This document shows positions 1-11,110 of a DNA stretch of 64,000 nucleotides, one piece after another. How positions within the stretch are numbered: the stretch's first letter is position 1; every line of letters begins with the position of its first letter. Where the stretch lies: assembly GCA_036346225.1 (NCBI GenBank), contig JARFIW010001082.1, forward strand, positions 5,394,001 to 5,458,000, in the 5' to 3' direction. The notes under the pieces were generated by a model. The model ran no database searches and was not told the origin of the DNA. It saw only the letters and a program-made list of their open reading frames with translations. Position numbers and translations under genes: made by a program. Source of the DNA: Platerodrilus igneus (taxonomy: Eukaryota; Arthropoda; Insecta; Coleoptera; Lycidae).

Positions 1-480
1 ATTGCAAGTGAAGAAGAAACTGCTTCAAATGAAAATTCTCAAGATAATAAGTATAATGTTCCTTGGAATTGTAGTAAGAAGGGTTTTTCATGGACCAAAT
101 ATTTAGAACATATTAAAGCCAAACCTGCTCCTGTCAAATTATTCAAGGATCCATTTCCTTACAATCGCAATGGATTTAAGCCGGGTATGAAATTGGAAGG
201 AATCGACCCTCAACACCCTTCATACTTTTGTGTTTTGACCGTAGTGGAGGTTGTTGGATATAGATTGCGACTTCATTTTGATGGCTATCCAGATAATTAT
301 GACTTTTGGACAAATGCTGATAGCATGGATATTTTTCCTGCTGGTTGGTGCGAAAAATATGGACATGAACTACATGCTCCTCCATCATATAGAAATCCTG
401 AATTTAATTGGTCATCATATGTTAAAAATACTAGATACGTGTTGGCACCAAAACATCTATTTGCAGATAGAGGAGGCAGT
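1..480 (+). CDS. l(3)mbt: l(3)mbt exon: MBT repeat 1 and start of MBT repeat 2 (partial, 5' end outside window)
   Basis: Open from the first base in frame 1 and ending at a splice donor (AGT|gtgagt, intron phase 0). After a short acidic/polar stretch the 160 residues contain a full MBT repeat: FSWTKYL, then GFKPGMKLEGIDP, then the aromatic block FDGYPDNYDFW and the GWCEKYGHELHAPP end. FNWSSYVKNTRYVLAP begins the second repeat. In this family MBT repeats read mono- and dimethyl-lysine on histone tails and compact or repress chromatin in the nucleus. With exons 2-5 the order is three MBT repeats, C2HC finger, SAM, which is the L(3)MBT/L3MBTL architecture and separates it from Sfmbt (four MBT repeats) and Scm (two). 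The start codon and any N-terminal region lie upstream of the window. The assignment is firm; the symbol follows the fly gene. Confidence 0.95.
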
Positions 481-1244
481 GTGAGTATTCATTTTTTTAA
501 AATTTGTCTTGTAATTAACTCATTGATGCTTATATTTAACTCATACAATAAAATAATCGCTTGATAATTTTAAAACAAAAATTTTTAAAAACTTGATATG
601 GTGAAAACGAATTGTAGTATGTACTCAATTAAGTACGCTAGGCCAATATAAGTACAGAAATAATGTTTTAAATGTTATAAAGTACCTGTTGTTTATTTAA
701 AATGCTAATAACGACAAATCAAAAATTTTAGCTTATTTGTGTAAACAAGTATTATTTTGAAAACTTTCAGTCTGTTATAATATTATTTTGTATATATTTT
801 AAAACAATTTGTTTTAACCAAACATTTGTTACAAATACAAAAATGGCACATTGAACACTTGTATTGATGTTATCTCTCAGAATCGGCAATTTGATAGTTA
901 GCTACATCTATTCATGATTTATTATTCATATGCAATAGTACCTTTATCTAAAACACAAAGGTAATAAACCATCAAAAACTATCACGATTTGAACAACAAT
1001 TCTTTTACCATTTCTTGTTCTGTTATAATTTTTGGTGATTGTGATCGTTCAAATAAAAGCCAGTCATTCCGGCATTGTATGCGTGGATAATCAAAAATAA
1101 TGTAAATGTTCCGAAACAAACTCGGTTGCAATATCCTACACTAGGATATACCTTCATCATTATTAGATTTTCAGTCTTGGAACTGATTAGACGCGAATCT
1201 CCCATGTTTCCTATTCTAAGCTAACCTACACATTTCCCCTTCAG
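481..1244. other. Start of intron 1, no recognised feature
   Basis: AT-rich intronic sequence after the gtgagt donor. I see no coding similarity, RNA gene or clear repeat. Intron 1 as a whole runs 481-15503; its transposon content is listed below. Confidence 0.6.
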
Positions 1245-1640
1245 TATTTGTATGCAATAGTCTAATCAAGGTCTACCTCAGCCTCTCTTTTTCCCCTTTC
1301 TCTGCTTCTAATGTATTCTGCACTATTCCCTCATGCCTTAGAACGTGTCATATCATTATATCTCTCTTATTTTTTTACTGTTTTCCATAGATTTCTTTCT
1401 TCCCCTACTGTTGCAAGAAACTCTTTGTTCATAAGTTTGTCCATGATATCTTAATCATACGTCTGTAACATCACATTTCAAAGACTTCTATTTTTCCTGT
1501 GTACTTCTCCTATTATCCACGTTTCACAGCCGTACTGTGCTGTGTTCTACACATAGGTTTTTAACAATTCTTTCCTTGTTTCTAAGTTTTCTTGTTAAAT
1601 ACAGCACAGCCCTGTGTTAAGGTTTTTTTTATATCTTTTG
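1245..1640 (-). pseudogene. LINE reverse transcriptase C-terminal fragment
   Basis: Read on the minus strand this stretch gives, across several frames, the typical tail of an insect non-LTR retrotransposon ORF2: an AVFNKK-like segment, then an ETWIIGEVHRK block, FEMWCYRRMIKISWT, a later GEERNLW, and a basic GKRG-type end. The segment FEMWCYRRM with I(K/R)I.WT is a recognisable signature of the region after the polymerase domain. Stops and frameshifts break it and the polymerase core is missing, so it is a dead 5'-truncated copy, antisense to l(3)mbt inside intron 1. The clade cannot be fixed from this tail. Confidence 0.7.
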
Positions 1641-3047
1641 CACTTATCACATATTGTTGTCTAAAAAATTGTGAAGTGCAATTCTGGCTTTTGAATATTT
1701 ATTAACGATTTTGATTACCTTTAGAATTTAAACGGTTGCTATTTAATTACTTTAAATACTTCAATCTATCTTATTTTGATATAGCGTTAAAAATGTGAAG
1801 TTCTGTTATCAGCAATGTTTGCTTTCCTAACAATATTACAATGAGTTTATGTATGTGTTTCATCAAGGTTATTTTCAATCACGAATTCCGATCCATTAAA
1901 ATGCATGGTCTACTTATCTCTACACCTTACTTAATATAGATTTTTAATTAGTTTATGTTACGTTTCTATAATTTCAATGCAGTAACGTATGCCAATCATC
2001 CTATGCATCCTTCATAATTTCCACGAGGTTGGTTGTATATATTTCTTATCTTGTATTTACACACGTTGATGTATATTTGTTGTAGTTGAGAATGATAACT
2101 GAGTTTCCCATTATTGGTTGTAGTTTCGCTTATTAAAATAATATAATAAGTTGTAATGTACTAGGTTATCAAAGGTTTTCCAAGATGCGTACGATTCAAT
2201 TAGGTTTCCGGTTCTCTAATCGACGGATGGATGTTTTGAGGAAAATACCATTCATGTTATTTATTATCTACATATGGATGTTTTTGAAGGAAGATACGGT
2301 TTCAATGGATTCATTTTATTATGCAGACTTTCCTTGCTTGAACGGAATAGAATTGCTTTCCATTTTCGATACGGATATAAAAAAAAAGTCCTGTTACGTA
2401 ATATAGTGTTGTAGTTTTGCTTGTTAAAATGATCGAGGGTGATGTTCAATCGGTTAGTAACTGTGGTAGATGCATTGAAATTTTCAACTCATTATTTATA
2501 TTAACTTCGTTTCCGCAAACGCGTTTATTTAGTACAACTGATAAGATCATTATTATTTGCATTCAACTTCATTAAAGAACAACTGTCCTTGTACACATTG
2601 TCGACCATATGGGAGAAGCGGCGATGTTTGTTTTGCTGAATTTTTTTAAATATGTTTCAAGTGTCATTTTCAAGATATGAAGAAAGGAAATTGACATTTA
2701 TAGAGTTGGATGACCCCTAAGCTTCCGACTTCATAAAGAACGACGCCCTCAGAAAGTGCACCTTGTGAACGCACCAATCTCAACAGTGTATGTATATCAG
2801 ATTTTCCTTCTGTGTATTGATATTTTGGTTTTCTTTAAGTCAGCTCACATAATTGGCTTTATTTATTTCACGTTTAAAATTGTCCCCGTCTGAAACCTTA
2901 TATTTTGAGCATTGGATCATATGTATATCTGACATAAGTCAAAAACTTAACACTCGATATGATTGACAAAAATACCAAAAGTGATTGAAAGTTAGGTTGA
3001 TGTATTGTGACATACGTGATTTGGATTTATAAAATTTTCCACTTTTC
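1641..3047. other. Intron 1, no recognised feature
   Basis: AT-rich sequence with only short chance reading frames. I recognise no gene, RNA or mobile element. Confidence 0.5.
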
Positions 3048-3113
3048 ATTACCAATTGGTAAATATGTCAGCTGCGAAAGCTGAAGATACCGGTTCAAAT
3101 CCTGTCTGGCACC
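3048..3113 (+). other. tRNA-like remnant (possible SINE head)
   Basis: A short stretch looks like the 3' two-thirds of a tRNA: a D-arm-like AATTGGTAAA, a stem-loop TCAGC-TGCGAAA-GCTGA in the anticodon-arm position, a B-box/T-arm GGTTCAAATCC and a final CTGGCACC. There is no matching 5' acceptor strand and the anticodon loop lacks T33, so it is not a working tRNA. A decayed tRNA-derived SINE is more likely. Confidence 0.35.
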
Positions 3114-3424
3114 TTATCTTTTCCATCTTTCCATTACTAGCTTGATTTGAAATGATTATTTGGGCTTTGCTTAAAAGTCTGGTTATTATTTCATCGATGT
3201 TCAATTGTTGTGAAGAGCAAACGTGCGATGCACTGCCCTGGCTAGTTCCACCTTTAAAGTTGCAGTTGCTACATATAATTTCAAATATATATAATAATTG
3301 TAAATAAACTACATGTAGATACAAACATAAGCAAGAATGCCTTTTACCCATGAGCAGAAAAGTGAACTTGGTGAAATCATAAAATAGGCTGTACATACTT
3401 TCTTGGAATATAATACTTTCATAG

Positions 3425-4191
3425 CAAAATTAGCTGCTGATGTTTGGAACAAAAGACTTACATTCTCAAGTCGTCTGCCCACACGGATATTTCCCTTGTC
3501 ATCCAAGAAACATGACAAATAATTAATTCTGCCATTCTTATTAACGACCCATTCTTTCTTTAAAGAATTAGTTTCTTCTAAAAAGATCTGTAACTGAACA
3601 AGTTTTGTTAAACATGTGAGGGCATCTTGGAGTTTGGTTGCGGTTAGTTTTATCCTTTTCTTATTCCTAAAACGCAAACAAGATGCTTATTATGCGTTGA
3701 AGCTTAATAATGAAAGAATATTTGTTAAAAAGGGAAGAATCTAAATTTAATCCAGTGTGAAAACATATTAAGCCAAGTGTTTTTGAATTATCCAACTTAT
3801 TTTGAGGTAAAATGTAATTGTCTATATTTGGTCGTGTGAGTGACATAACATGAGGATGTTTAGATTTCCATTATCGAAGTTCTAAACATTCATTTTTAAG
3901 AATATGAGTGATATATCTTTGTAGTTGTATTGCTTCTTGCTTATTTCGCACTCCTGACAAAAAGTCGTCTACATAAAAGTCATTTTTGACAGCGTCCACG
4001 ACTGTTGGAAACTGACTCACATATTCCAGTGCTAACTGTTTTAAACACCTAGCTGCAAAGAACGATGCTGGAGTTGTTCCATATGTAACGGTATTTAAAG
4101 AATAAATCTGAATTTTCTTGTCTGAATCGTCACGCCATATGACTTTCTGAAATTTTCTATCTTTGTTATGTATTTGAACTTGTCGAAACAT
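3425..4191 (-). pseudogene. BEL/Pao retrotransposon pol remnant (copy 3)
   Basis: Two minus-strand blocks of a BEL/Pao polyprotein. 4191-3871 is reverse transcriptase: it starts MFRQV, passes through a TVTYGT motif and ends with the catalytic YVDD followed by FLSG. 3677-3425 is the linker between RNase H and integrase, with a conserved FLDDKGNIRVGRRLEN block. The intervening RNase H part is deleted and no LTR is visible. It lies antisense in intron 1. It is the same superfamily as the two larger copies at 24.3-28.8 kb and 33.5-43.8 kb, which carry mostly other parts of pol. Confidence 0.85.
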
Positions 4192-4227
4192 TTTGGCTAT
4201 ATCTGCCGTTAGCGCAACATTATATAG

Positions 4228-4228
<1 letters not shown>

Positions 4229-4271
<43 letters not shown>
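4229..4271. repeat. (AT)n microsatellite
   Basis: About 40 bp of near-perfect AT dinucleotide repeat directly right of the BEL/Pao remnant. Confidence 0.9.
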
Positions 4272-4276
<5 letters not shown>

Positions 4277-5267
4277 CTTGAGGTTTTCTTGACCAATTCT
4301 AGTAAATATTTTTCTCAGGTTCCTAGAATTTAGTCATCAAATAATTGTCTATATATGGCTAAATCATTTCTTTAAAATGAGACAGCATCTGTCATTTCAA
4401 TTTGCGAAACTAGCGTTTACTGTTTATCGATTCTGAATACATCCCTGCCTTCAAACTCAAACAAACATCTTTTCATCTCTCTTTTTCATATAACTCCATT
4501 TCACACATATGTCTCCACCAGATTAATATTTGACCTATCTAATACAAACTTGTCGCACGTATACCTCCATCGTTCAATCATTTCGCACAATTCCTTTCCC
4601 TTGCTTTCAATTGATGCACGTCTGCTTCTAACATTTCTACTTGAAATTATTGATTATTTTCCCCCTCTAACATATCTGTTCGTTGTTTCCCTACTATACT
4701 ATATCCATGATTAAATCTTTGTTTCTAACTCGTATTCATATGTTTTTAGCTTCCTTACAATACTACCTTCATAACGAAAAATCGATATCTTTACAAACAC
4801 TGCTTCTTTGTCTTACTTATGTGTTTTCCATTTTGTCCTTATTGTATATTGACTATGCTAACACCCAACGGTCTTTTACTTTCTTGTAACATATTAAAGC
4901 TTGTTTATCTTGAAATATCTCCTCCTTTTATTTAGAAACGTTTTCTGGTTTTACCCTTGACAATAATAATCTTATTTTAACGAACATGCAAAGCTTTTAT
5001 GTTTTCGTATAATACCTAACTAAAATTGAAAGTGGTATTTTTACCTCGTAGTTTTAATTCTTTATCGCCCTATCTTACACCAAATACTATGCTACGTTAT
5101 TCCTAAATAAATATGACTAAAATTAAATTAACCCTACATTATGATACAAGCTCTAAATTAATTATTTCAAATAGCGTAATTATCTAACTGCCTAACCAGA
5201 TTTTCTAATGAGTTGTTCCTCTTAACCCCAAGCTTAATTTATTTACAATTAGATAACTAGTAACACG

Positions 5268-5268
<1 letters not shown>
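4272..5268. other. Intron 1, no recognised feature
   Basis: Pyrimidine-rich, AT-rich sequence with no coding similarity I can recognise. Confidence 0.5.

Positions 5269-5307
<39 letters not shown>
5269..5307. repeat. (TA)n microsatellite
   Basis: About 36 bp of TA repeat just outside the left end of the long-TIR transposon. Confidence 0.9.
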
Positions 5308-5311
<4 letters not shown>

Positions 5312-5331
5312 TTCCTTTTTACACAAATCTT

Positions 5332-5962
5332 ATACCAGATGTTTCACTAAGCGTATTGCACGGCTTTATATCATAAAGTACAAAGTCTAGAGCTTTGCAG
5401 AAAAAATGTAAGAAGTAAAGTGGTAATGAGAAATTGCTGGAAAATAATTTTAAGTTTGAATTTTGATCATTTGATGAGGGCACAATCATTAGGGTCAACA
5501 ACAAAAATCAATATTTCTTCCAAAATTTCAGAACAAGGTATTAGCTCAAAACGTGTATGGACAGTTTACTTATTTCTGTACAACTTCGATCTTCATCCTT
5601 TTTTTTGTAGACCACGCAAGGGCGGTTGTAGGACCCGGTGAATTGGTCTACATGTAAATATGGTTATCTGACATATCACATGTTGGAATTTAATGTTCTT
5701 AGAATCATTTAAAAGCGAATTTCTCAATAACCAAGAAAAGCTATTATATTGATTTTCCTAATGTTCTTAAAATTTGCTAGAAGGCGCTTTTTTCGATCAT
5801 ATCAGTTTTTGTCCATTTACTTAAAAAATCAAATGAAAAAGCATATTAATCCAAATGTAATTGTATGATCATAAAAAATAAAGAGTTTGGCGAAAACCGC
5901 ATCTCGATATCTTTAATGATTCGTAAGTTGTTCTCAAAAATGTCTGCCACAAGAAGAAATAT
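5332..5962 (+). repeat. Left long terminal inverted repeat
   Basis: Reverse-complement match to 8689-9286, with shared landmarks such as the AAGTGGTAATGA segment, the stretch around 'aattggtctacatgtaaata', and the inner end TCTGCCACAAGAAGAAA. The arms have diverged by substitutions and small indels. Confidence 0.8.
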
Positions 5963-5990
5963 GTAGTCTATAAATATCTTTAATTCCAGT

Positions 5991-6318
5991 GGCATATGCC
6001 GTACGGCGTCGCCGTGGATCAATGTAGTAAGCGTAAGACTACGGATCCCAAGGTCCCGGGTTCAAATCCCGACACGGCCGACTGCTTGAAAAATGGCAGG
6101 TGAGCATTTTTCACAAAAATTACGCCCTCGTTCGGATGAGAGGTTAAATGGAGGTCCCGTGTGTGAGTGTTGTCACACACGTTAAAGATCCCTACCTTGC
6201 CTGGAACGGCAAGGGTTTGGCAAAATTCTAAATTTCCAGGCATCAAAAAACTTGCCTCCTGGCCAATGTAGTACCTTCGGGTGGAGCATTGGAAATATAA
6301 ATGAACGGCATATGCCGT
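5991..6318 (+). mobile_element. tRNA-derived SINE, copy 1
   Basis: The head is tRNA-like: GCCGTGG start, an A-box-like region, CGGGTTCAAATCCCG as T-arm/B box and a closing CACGGC that pairs with the start. The body is shared with copies at 9467 and 9783 and contains a conserved core around TTCGGATGAGAGGTTAAA, a GTGTGTGA..TCACACAC hairpin and CGTTAAAGATCCC. It is bordered on both sides by the palindromic motif GGCATATGCCGT (5991-6003 and 6306-6318), which may be a target duplication or part of the element. It sits just inside the left arm of the long-TIR transposon. Confidence 0.75.
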
Positions 6319-6539
6319 AACTCTAAAAAGTGTAATTGTTTCGTACCTCCGGTGGGGGTGCTTGAAACAGCAGCTTCAATTTCAGCTCTAGAATTGCTGG
6401 CTATGACGTAAGTCGAGCAGTCATGTCCTCGTGATTGGTTGTCATGTTTGAAAATCACATCTTTTAGCTTTCACCATAAATAGAAATCTAATACAATAAG
6501 ATCTGTGGATCCAGCTTGAAAAGGAAATAAACTTCCTCA

Positions 6540-7690
6540 TCCCATTCAGAAATTTGGGAAAGTTTTTACTAATTATGCAGACTTTTCTTAGGCTTTTGAT
6601 CATTTAGTTCATGCTATTTTAATATTTAACGTAAGAACATATGGCTTTAGCAACTTAATCCTTCAGTGATTTACTTTCTATTTGAAAGAACACATCCAAT
6701 TTGTTACTTATAATGGTTATAAATCGGAGCGTCATTGCCACATCCAGAGTTCCATTTTAGTACCTTTGCTGTTTATTCTCTTTATGGCAGTTTTCACAGA
6801 CCTGGCAAAAGCTTTTGACACGGTTTCTCAACAGCTGCCTGTAGAAGTTCTTGAGTGCCTTGGTATACACGGCACTGTAGTAAAACTTTTTACAAACTAT
6901 TTTCACAAACGTCAACAATACCTTAAAGTTATGCATGTCGTGAGTTGTCCTCTCGTAATACAAACTTGCATTCTGCAATGTGCAATCCTAGATCCCTTAC
7001 TTTTCATATTATACATAAATGCATTACAAAAACTGAACATTAAAGGGAAACTAATATCTTACGCCAATGACACAGTCTTAGTTTGCTCTACCGACTCATG
7101 GGATGAAACATAATTATTATTTACAAAAGATCCGACAAAAATTAAGAATTGGTTTGTTTCATACTTGTTGACAATAAACTTTGACAAGACAAACTACATT
7201 GCTTTTACACTAATGGAGAAAAATATGCCTATTTTTAGGTATATTTAACTTAATGATATCATTGAAACCAACATTTCGGTAGTATCAAAAACAAAATATC
7301 AGGGTGCTTTTGTTAACGAACACTTAATATGGAAAGAACATATTACTTACTTAACTCAAAGAATTTGTTTTATGCTACTTTAATTTTACCAGTTAGGAGA
7401 ATTTCTTTCGAAAAAGATGTTAACAGTATTATATAAATCTCTTTTTGAGAGCCTGCTTACTTATGGTATTATAATTTGGGGTGGTATTTATGTCGAACAT
7501 TAGCCCGCTGTTCAAAATACAAAATACCCTCCTGAGAGATATGTTGCTCCCAAATTTAATAATCGCCTACTAAATTATATTAAAGAAATGAACAACTTTA
7601 AACTATTTAACAAACATAGAAAAATTGTAATATACAATCAAGATGAGTTTGCAGAAATTACTGCATAAGACCTTAAACCAACCTGACTTA
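6540..7690 (+). pseudogene. LINE reverse transcriptase, two overlapping fragments
   Basis: 6550-6786 reads as the start of a polymerase domain (ADFS then a stop, AFDHLVHAIL) and runs to a PLLFILF block. At about 6787 a second copy of the same domain begins again with TDLAKAFDTVS, continues through a second LDPLLFILYINAL and reaches YANDTVL, where the catalytic YADD is mutated. Further fragments to about 7690 include NWFVSYLLTINFDKTNYIAF and a thumb-region SLFESLLTYGIIIWGG. Many stops. The Jockey/CR1 group is plausible but unproven. It lies inside the long-TIR transposon, same strand as l(3)mbt. Confidence 0.75.
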
Positions 7691-7849
7691 GCAGTTCTCG
7701 TAGAACAATTTGGAATTTCCTAATGATAGTCGAATGATATACCAAATTCCTTACTTATTCAGTTTTCTATTTTTATTTTGCAAGGGCGTTATTCTTACTC
7801 ACAAATTGTAACCTAGCATATAGCATATAATTCTTGTGAATATTTTTTT

Positions 7850-8392
7850 TTACTTAATTTCAGCTTTGATATTCCTTTTTTTTTTATTTTTCATCGCATC
7901 ATCGCTAGTAAATGTAGCTTCATCTGTCCATAATATGCGAGACAAGAATAAGGGATATTTGGCACACATATCTCTCAAGCACTGACAATGGTTCAATCTT
8001 CTATCAGTATTAATATCTAGAAGGACTTGGTACAAAACCACATGATATGGATGCAATTTGTGGTTTATCATAATACGATACACCAATGTCGTAGATATCC
8101 CTAAGTTTGCAGAAAATTGCCTGGTACTTACATGCGAATCTGCTTCAACACATGCAAGAACATTCACAACATTGTTTTCATTTCTATCTCTACATTTTCT
8201 GGTAGGCACTGGAATTGAATGCACACGACCTGTTTCTTTTAAACGTTTCGCCAATCATGTAAATACCATTTAAGTAAAATATATTCTCTCAGGATATGCC
8301 GTTACATATTCACGTTCAGCAACAGTTGCATTTTCAAAACATTGAACGTAAATTTTAAGCATGTCATAAGCTTCAGCATTGGAGAAAGACAT
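7850..8392 (-). pseudogene. Tc1/mariner-related transposase fragment (DUF4817-type N terminus)
   Basis: Minus-strand reading starts at an ATG at 8392 with MSFSNAEAYDMLKIYVQ, the N-terminal domain that precedes many insect DDE transposases. After a stop and a small break it continues from about 8254 with a helix-turn-helix region (STRQFSANLGISTTLVYRI), then HPYHVVLYQVL and the catalytic-core motif ILWTDEATF with the second D of the DDE triad. It ends soon after, so the third catalytic residue and the rest of the protein are gone. It lies between the inverted repeats, as expected for the element's own transposase. Confidence 0.8.
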
Positions 8393-8688
8393 TTTTGTAG
8401 TTGAAAATTAACAGATAAACTTACACATACAGAGCAAACGATTTAACTATTAACAATGGCTAATATGACAGTTATTTACAAATAAATGAACATTTTTATT
8501 TTCATCATATACTTGGGGCATTTTTAAGGAATGTAATAACAATAAATTATTATGTTGATAAACATCGTGAATAAATGTATTGTCAATAATGAAAGACACC
8601 GTTGAACGAATGCTATAATAATGTTAGTGACTAAATAATTTAAAATGATATTTGATTCAAAAATTCAAGAAAATTGAAATAAATACAC

Positions 8689-9286
8689 GTTTCTTCTTGT
8701 GGCAGACATTTTTTGCAACAACTTACGAACCATTAAAGATATCGAGATGCAGTTTTAACTAAAATCTTTATTTTTTATGCTTATTACAATTACCTTCGAA
8801 TTAATATGCATTTCCATTTGATTTTTTTAAGTAAATAGACAAAAACTGATATGATCGGAAAAAGCCTCATTTAGCAAATTTTAAACACCCTAGGAAAATC
8901 AAGTTAATAGTTTTTTTTGATCATTGGGAAATTCTCTTTTAAATGATTCTAAGAACATTAAATTCCAACATGTGTTATGCCAGATAACCCTATCTATGTG
9001 TAGACCAATTTATCAGGTCCTACATAAAAAAAGGTTAAGATGAAAGTCGTACAGAATTAAGTAAACCGTCCATTCTCATTTTGAGCATAACTTGTGCTAG
9101 AATTTTGGGAGAAATATTGATTTTTGTCATTGGTCTTAGCGATTACGCCATCAAAAATGAAACTTACAAATATTGTCCAGCAATATGTCATTACCACTTT
9201 ACTTAATAATTTTTTTTCCACAAAGCTCTGGGCCTTAATACTTATGTTATACGGTTGCACAATACGCTTAGTGAAACACCCGTATA
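8689..9286 (-). repeat. Right long terminal inverted repeat
   Basis: Inverted counterpart of 5332-5962, starting at TTTCTTCTTGTGGCAGAC and ending near GCTTAGTGAAACACCCGTATA. Confidence 0.8.
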
Positions 9287-9466
9287 CTAAAAATAGAGTC
9301 CAAAATCTCTCTTTAGAATTAGGATGGTTACTCACTTAATCTACACGAATCTTAATCTCGTAATTATCATTCATGAACAGCTCCATAATCAAATCTTCCT
9401 TAATATGTACAAAATTTACCCAAATAAGTCGTATCATTTCATATACTCCTTTTTAAACCGTTTGTT

Positions 9467-9799
9467 ACGGTATTCCGTGCAGGGCATCGTTGTGGATCAA
9501 TGTAGTAAGCATAAGACTACGGATCCCAAGGTCCTGGATTCGAATCCCGACACGGCCGACTGCTTGAAAAATGGCGGGTGAGCATTTTTCACAAAAATTA
9601 CGCCCTCGTTCGGATGAGAGGTTGAATGGAAGTCCCGTGTGTGTGTGTTGTCACGCACGTTAAAGATCCCCACCTTCTTTGGAACAGCAAGGGTTCGGCA
9701 AAATTCTAAATTTCCATGCAACAAAAAACTCGCCCCCTGGCCAATGTAGTACCTTTGGGTGGAGCATTGGAAATGTAAATGCACGGTATTCCGTGCAGG
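9467..9799 (+). mobile_element. tRNA-derived SINE, copy 2 (first of a head-to-tail pair)
   Basis: Same tRNA-like head (GTGGATCAATG..., B box GGATTCGAATCCCG) and same body core as copy 1. It is bounded by ACGGTATTCCGTGCAGG on both sides (9467 and 9783). The right-hand motif is also the left border of the next copy. Confidence 0.8.
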
Positions 9800-10107
9800 T
9801 GGCTCCGTGACGTAGTTGGTATGTGTGTGACTACTACGCTCAAGGTCTCGGGATTGAATCCCGACACGGTCCGCTTGAAAAATGTTAGGCGAGTATTTTT
9901 CACAAAAATACACCCTCGTTCGGATGAGAGGTTAAATTTAGTTCCAGTGTATGAGTGTTGTCACGCATGTTAAAGATCCCTACTTTGCTTGGAACAGCAA
10001 GGGTTCGGCAAAATTCCAAATTTTCCCGGTAAAATAACTCGCTTCCTGGTCAATGTAGTACCTTCGGGTGGAGCATTGGAAAATCACATGTTAGGTATTC
10101 CATGCAG
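9783..10107 (+). mobile_element. tRNA-derived SINE, copy 3 (second of the pair)
   Basis: Head with a clearer D-arm (GACGTAGTTGGTA) and B box GGATTGAATCCCG. The body has the TTCGGATGAGAGGTTAAA core and CGTTAAAGATCCC. It ends at AGGTATTCCATGCAG (10093-10107), a variant of the border motif. With copy 2 it forms a tandem dimer sharing one border. Confidence 0.8.
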
Positions 10108-10140
10108 ACAAGAAAGAAAGCAGTATAGTAAGTAAAGAAT

Positions 10141-10345
10141 ATCGTCTACACCGAATACCGGGAAAAGAGTGGAATAGAAATCCAAAAGAATTAAATTTCG
10201 GGCTAGTTCAAAATGTCGTAGAATGGGGTGGGTAAAATAGAAATAAAAATTGGAAACCTCAGTAAATCGTTATATTACACACCATAAGTTAAACATACGG
10301 TCCCAAAAAGAATATTTACAAAATCCAAAAATGCACATTTATGTA
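10141..10345. repeat. Dispersed repeat Ya, copy 1
   Basis: Matches 31731-31956 over about 200 bp. Shared landmarks include ATCGTCTACACCGAATA at the left edge, a TCAAAA(A)TGTCGTAGA segment and CCCAAAA.GAATATTTA near the right edge. Probably part of an LTR element, but I see no coding sequence in it. Confidence 0.65.
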
Positions 10346-10984
10346 GCTTAGATCTTTGAATCTATTGTTTACAGTGAGTTATTTAATACATTCAAACATG
10401 CCGTAATAAAACAGCAACAAGGCTTGCACTATCTTGCTATATATCATGATTACCTAATTAAGGAGCTGGAAGATGGGAACCAAATAGATGTAATATACAC
10501 TGACATATGTAACAGGTCCTCGTTTCGAACATTTAACTTTGGACTGTATGGGTTTTTTCGCACGCTGTCATGAACCGTGGCATATGAAACAATAATAGTG
10601 GTGGTACCAGCACTTGGCGAATAAATGAAAACATGGCGAAGCGGCTCCTGATAAAAATAATTAATCTTGGTAGTGAGATATTGGGAAGTGCTTAGCCATG
10701 GGAGATCGATAAGTACGATCAACTATTGATGTATTGGTCAAGTAAGTTTCGAACCTGCCTAAGGCCAAGTGACACCATCTGGTATTAATGATATTGAGGT
10801 CAAGGTATGCCGTGCAAACCCCAACCAATAAGGGTTTATTGAACAGCATTGCATTCTACTGAATATTCGGAAATAAGAACATAAGTGTTTATTTACTTTA
10901 TAAGATTGGCATTTAAATACATGTACTGTTTAAATTCACGCCATTGGTGAATGTAGGAAGTGCATAAAATGCAGTTTTCACTTT
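10346..10984. other. Intron 1, no recognised gene
   Basis: AT-rich. It contains GGTATGCCGTGC at about 10804, resembling the SINE border motif, but no SINE body beside it. Confidence 0.5.
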
Positions 10985-11110
10985 CTGTTTGTTACGGTAC
11001 CGCCGTAGCATAAACGAAAAGGATGCCGGACTAACGTAGTCGTAGATTGGGAGTGGGTGTAGGATTAAACAAGAACGAATATATCGAATAGCTGAAATAA
11101 AAGAAGGTTA
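10985..11110. repeat. Dispersed repeat Yb, copy 1
   Basis: Weaker match to 29613-29790: a CCGTAGCATAAAC segment, AGATTGGGAGTGGGTGTAG and TGAAATAAAAGAAG have counterparts in the same order. It sits beyond Ya, whereas in the second locus the order is Yb then Ya. Confidence 0.4.

Larger units (their letters stand above)
5332..9286 (-). mobile_element. DNA transposon with ~600-bp terminal inverted repeats
   Basis: The left arm (about 5332-5962) reappears as its reverse complement at about 8689-9286. Both outer ends carry GTGTTTCACTAAGCGTATTGC-like sequence preceded by TATAC(C/G), compatible with a TA-type target site, though the exact ends are uncertain. Between the arms lie a minus-strand transposase fragment (7850-8392), a SINE (5991-6318) and LINE pieces (6540-7690). 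The combination of a DUF4817-type N-terminal domain and a TDEATF motif points to a Tc1/mariner-related DDE family common in insects. The element is dead: the transposase lacks its C-terminal half and other elements have inserted. Confidence 0.75.

Noticed and set aside
187..564. l(3)mbt ORF extended past 480 to the stop near 564
   Set aside because: After 480 the sequence turns into a GTGAGT donor and AT-rich intron; MBT repeat 2 continues at 15504 in matching phase.
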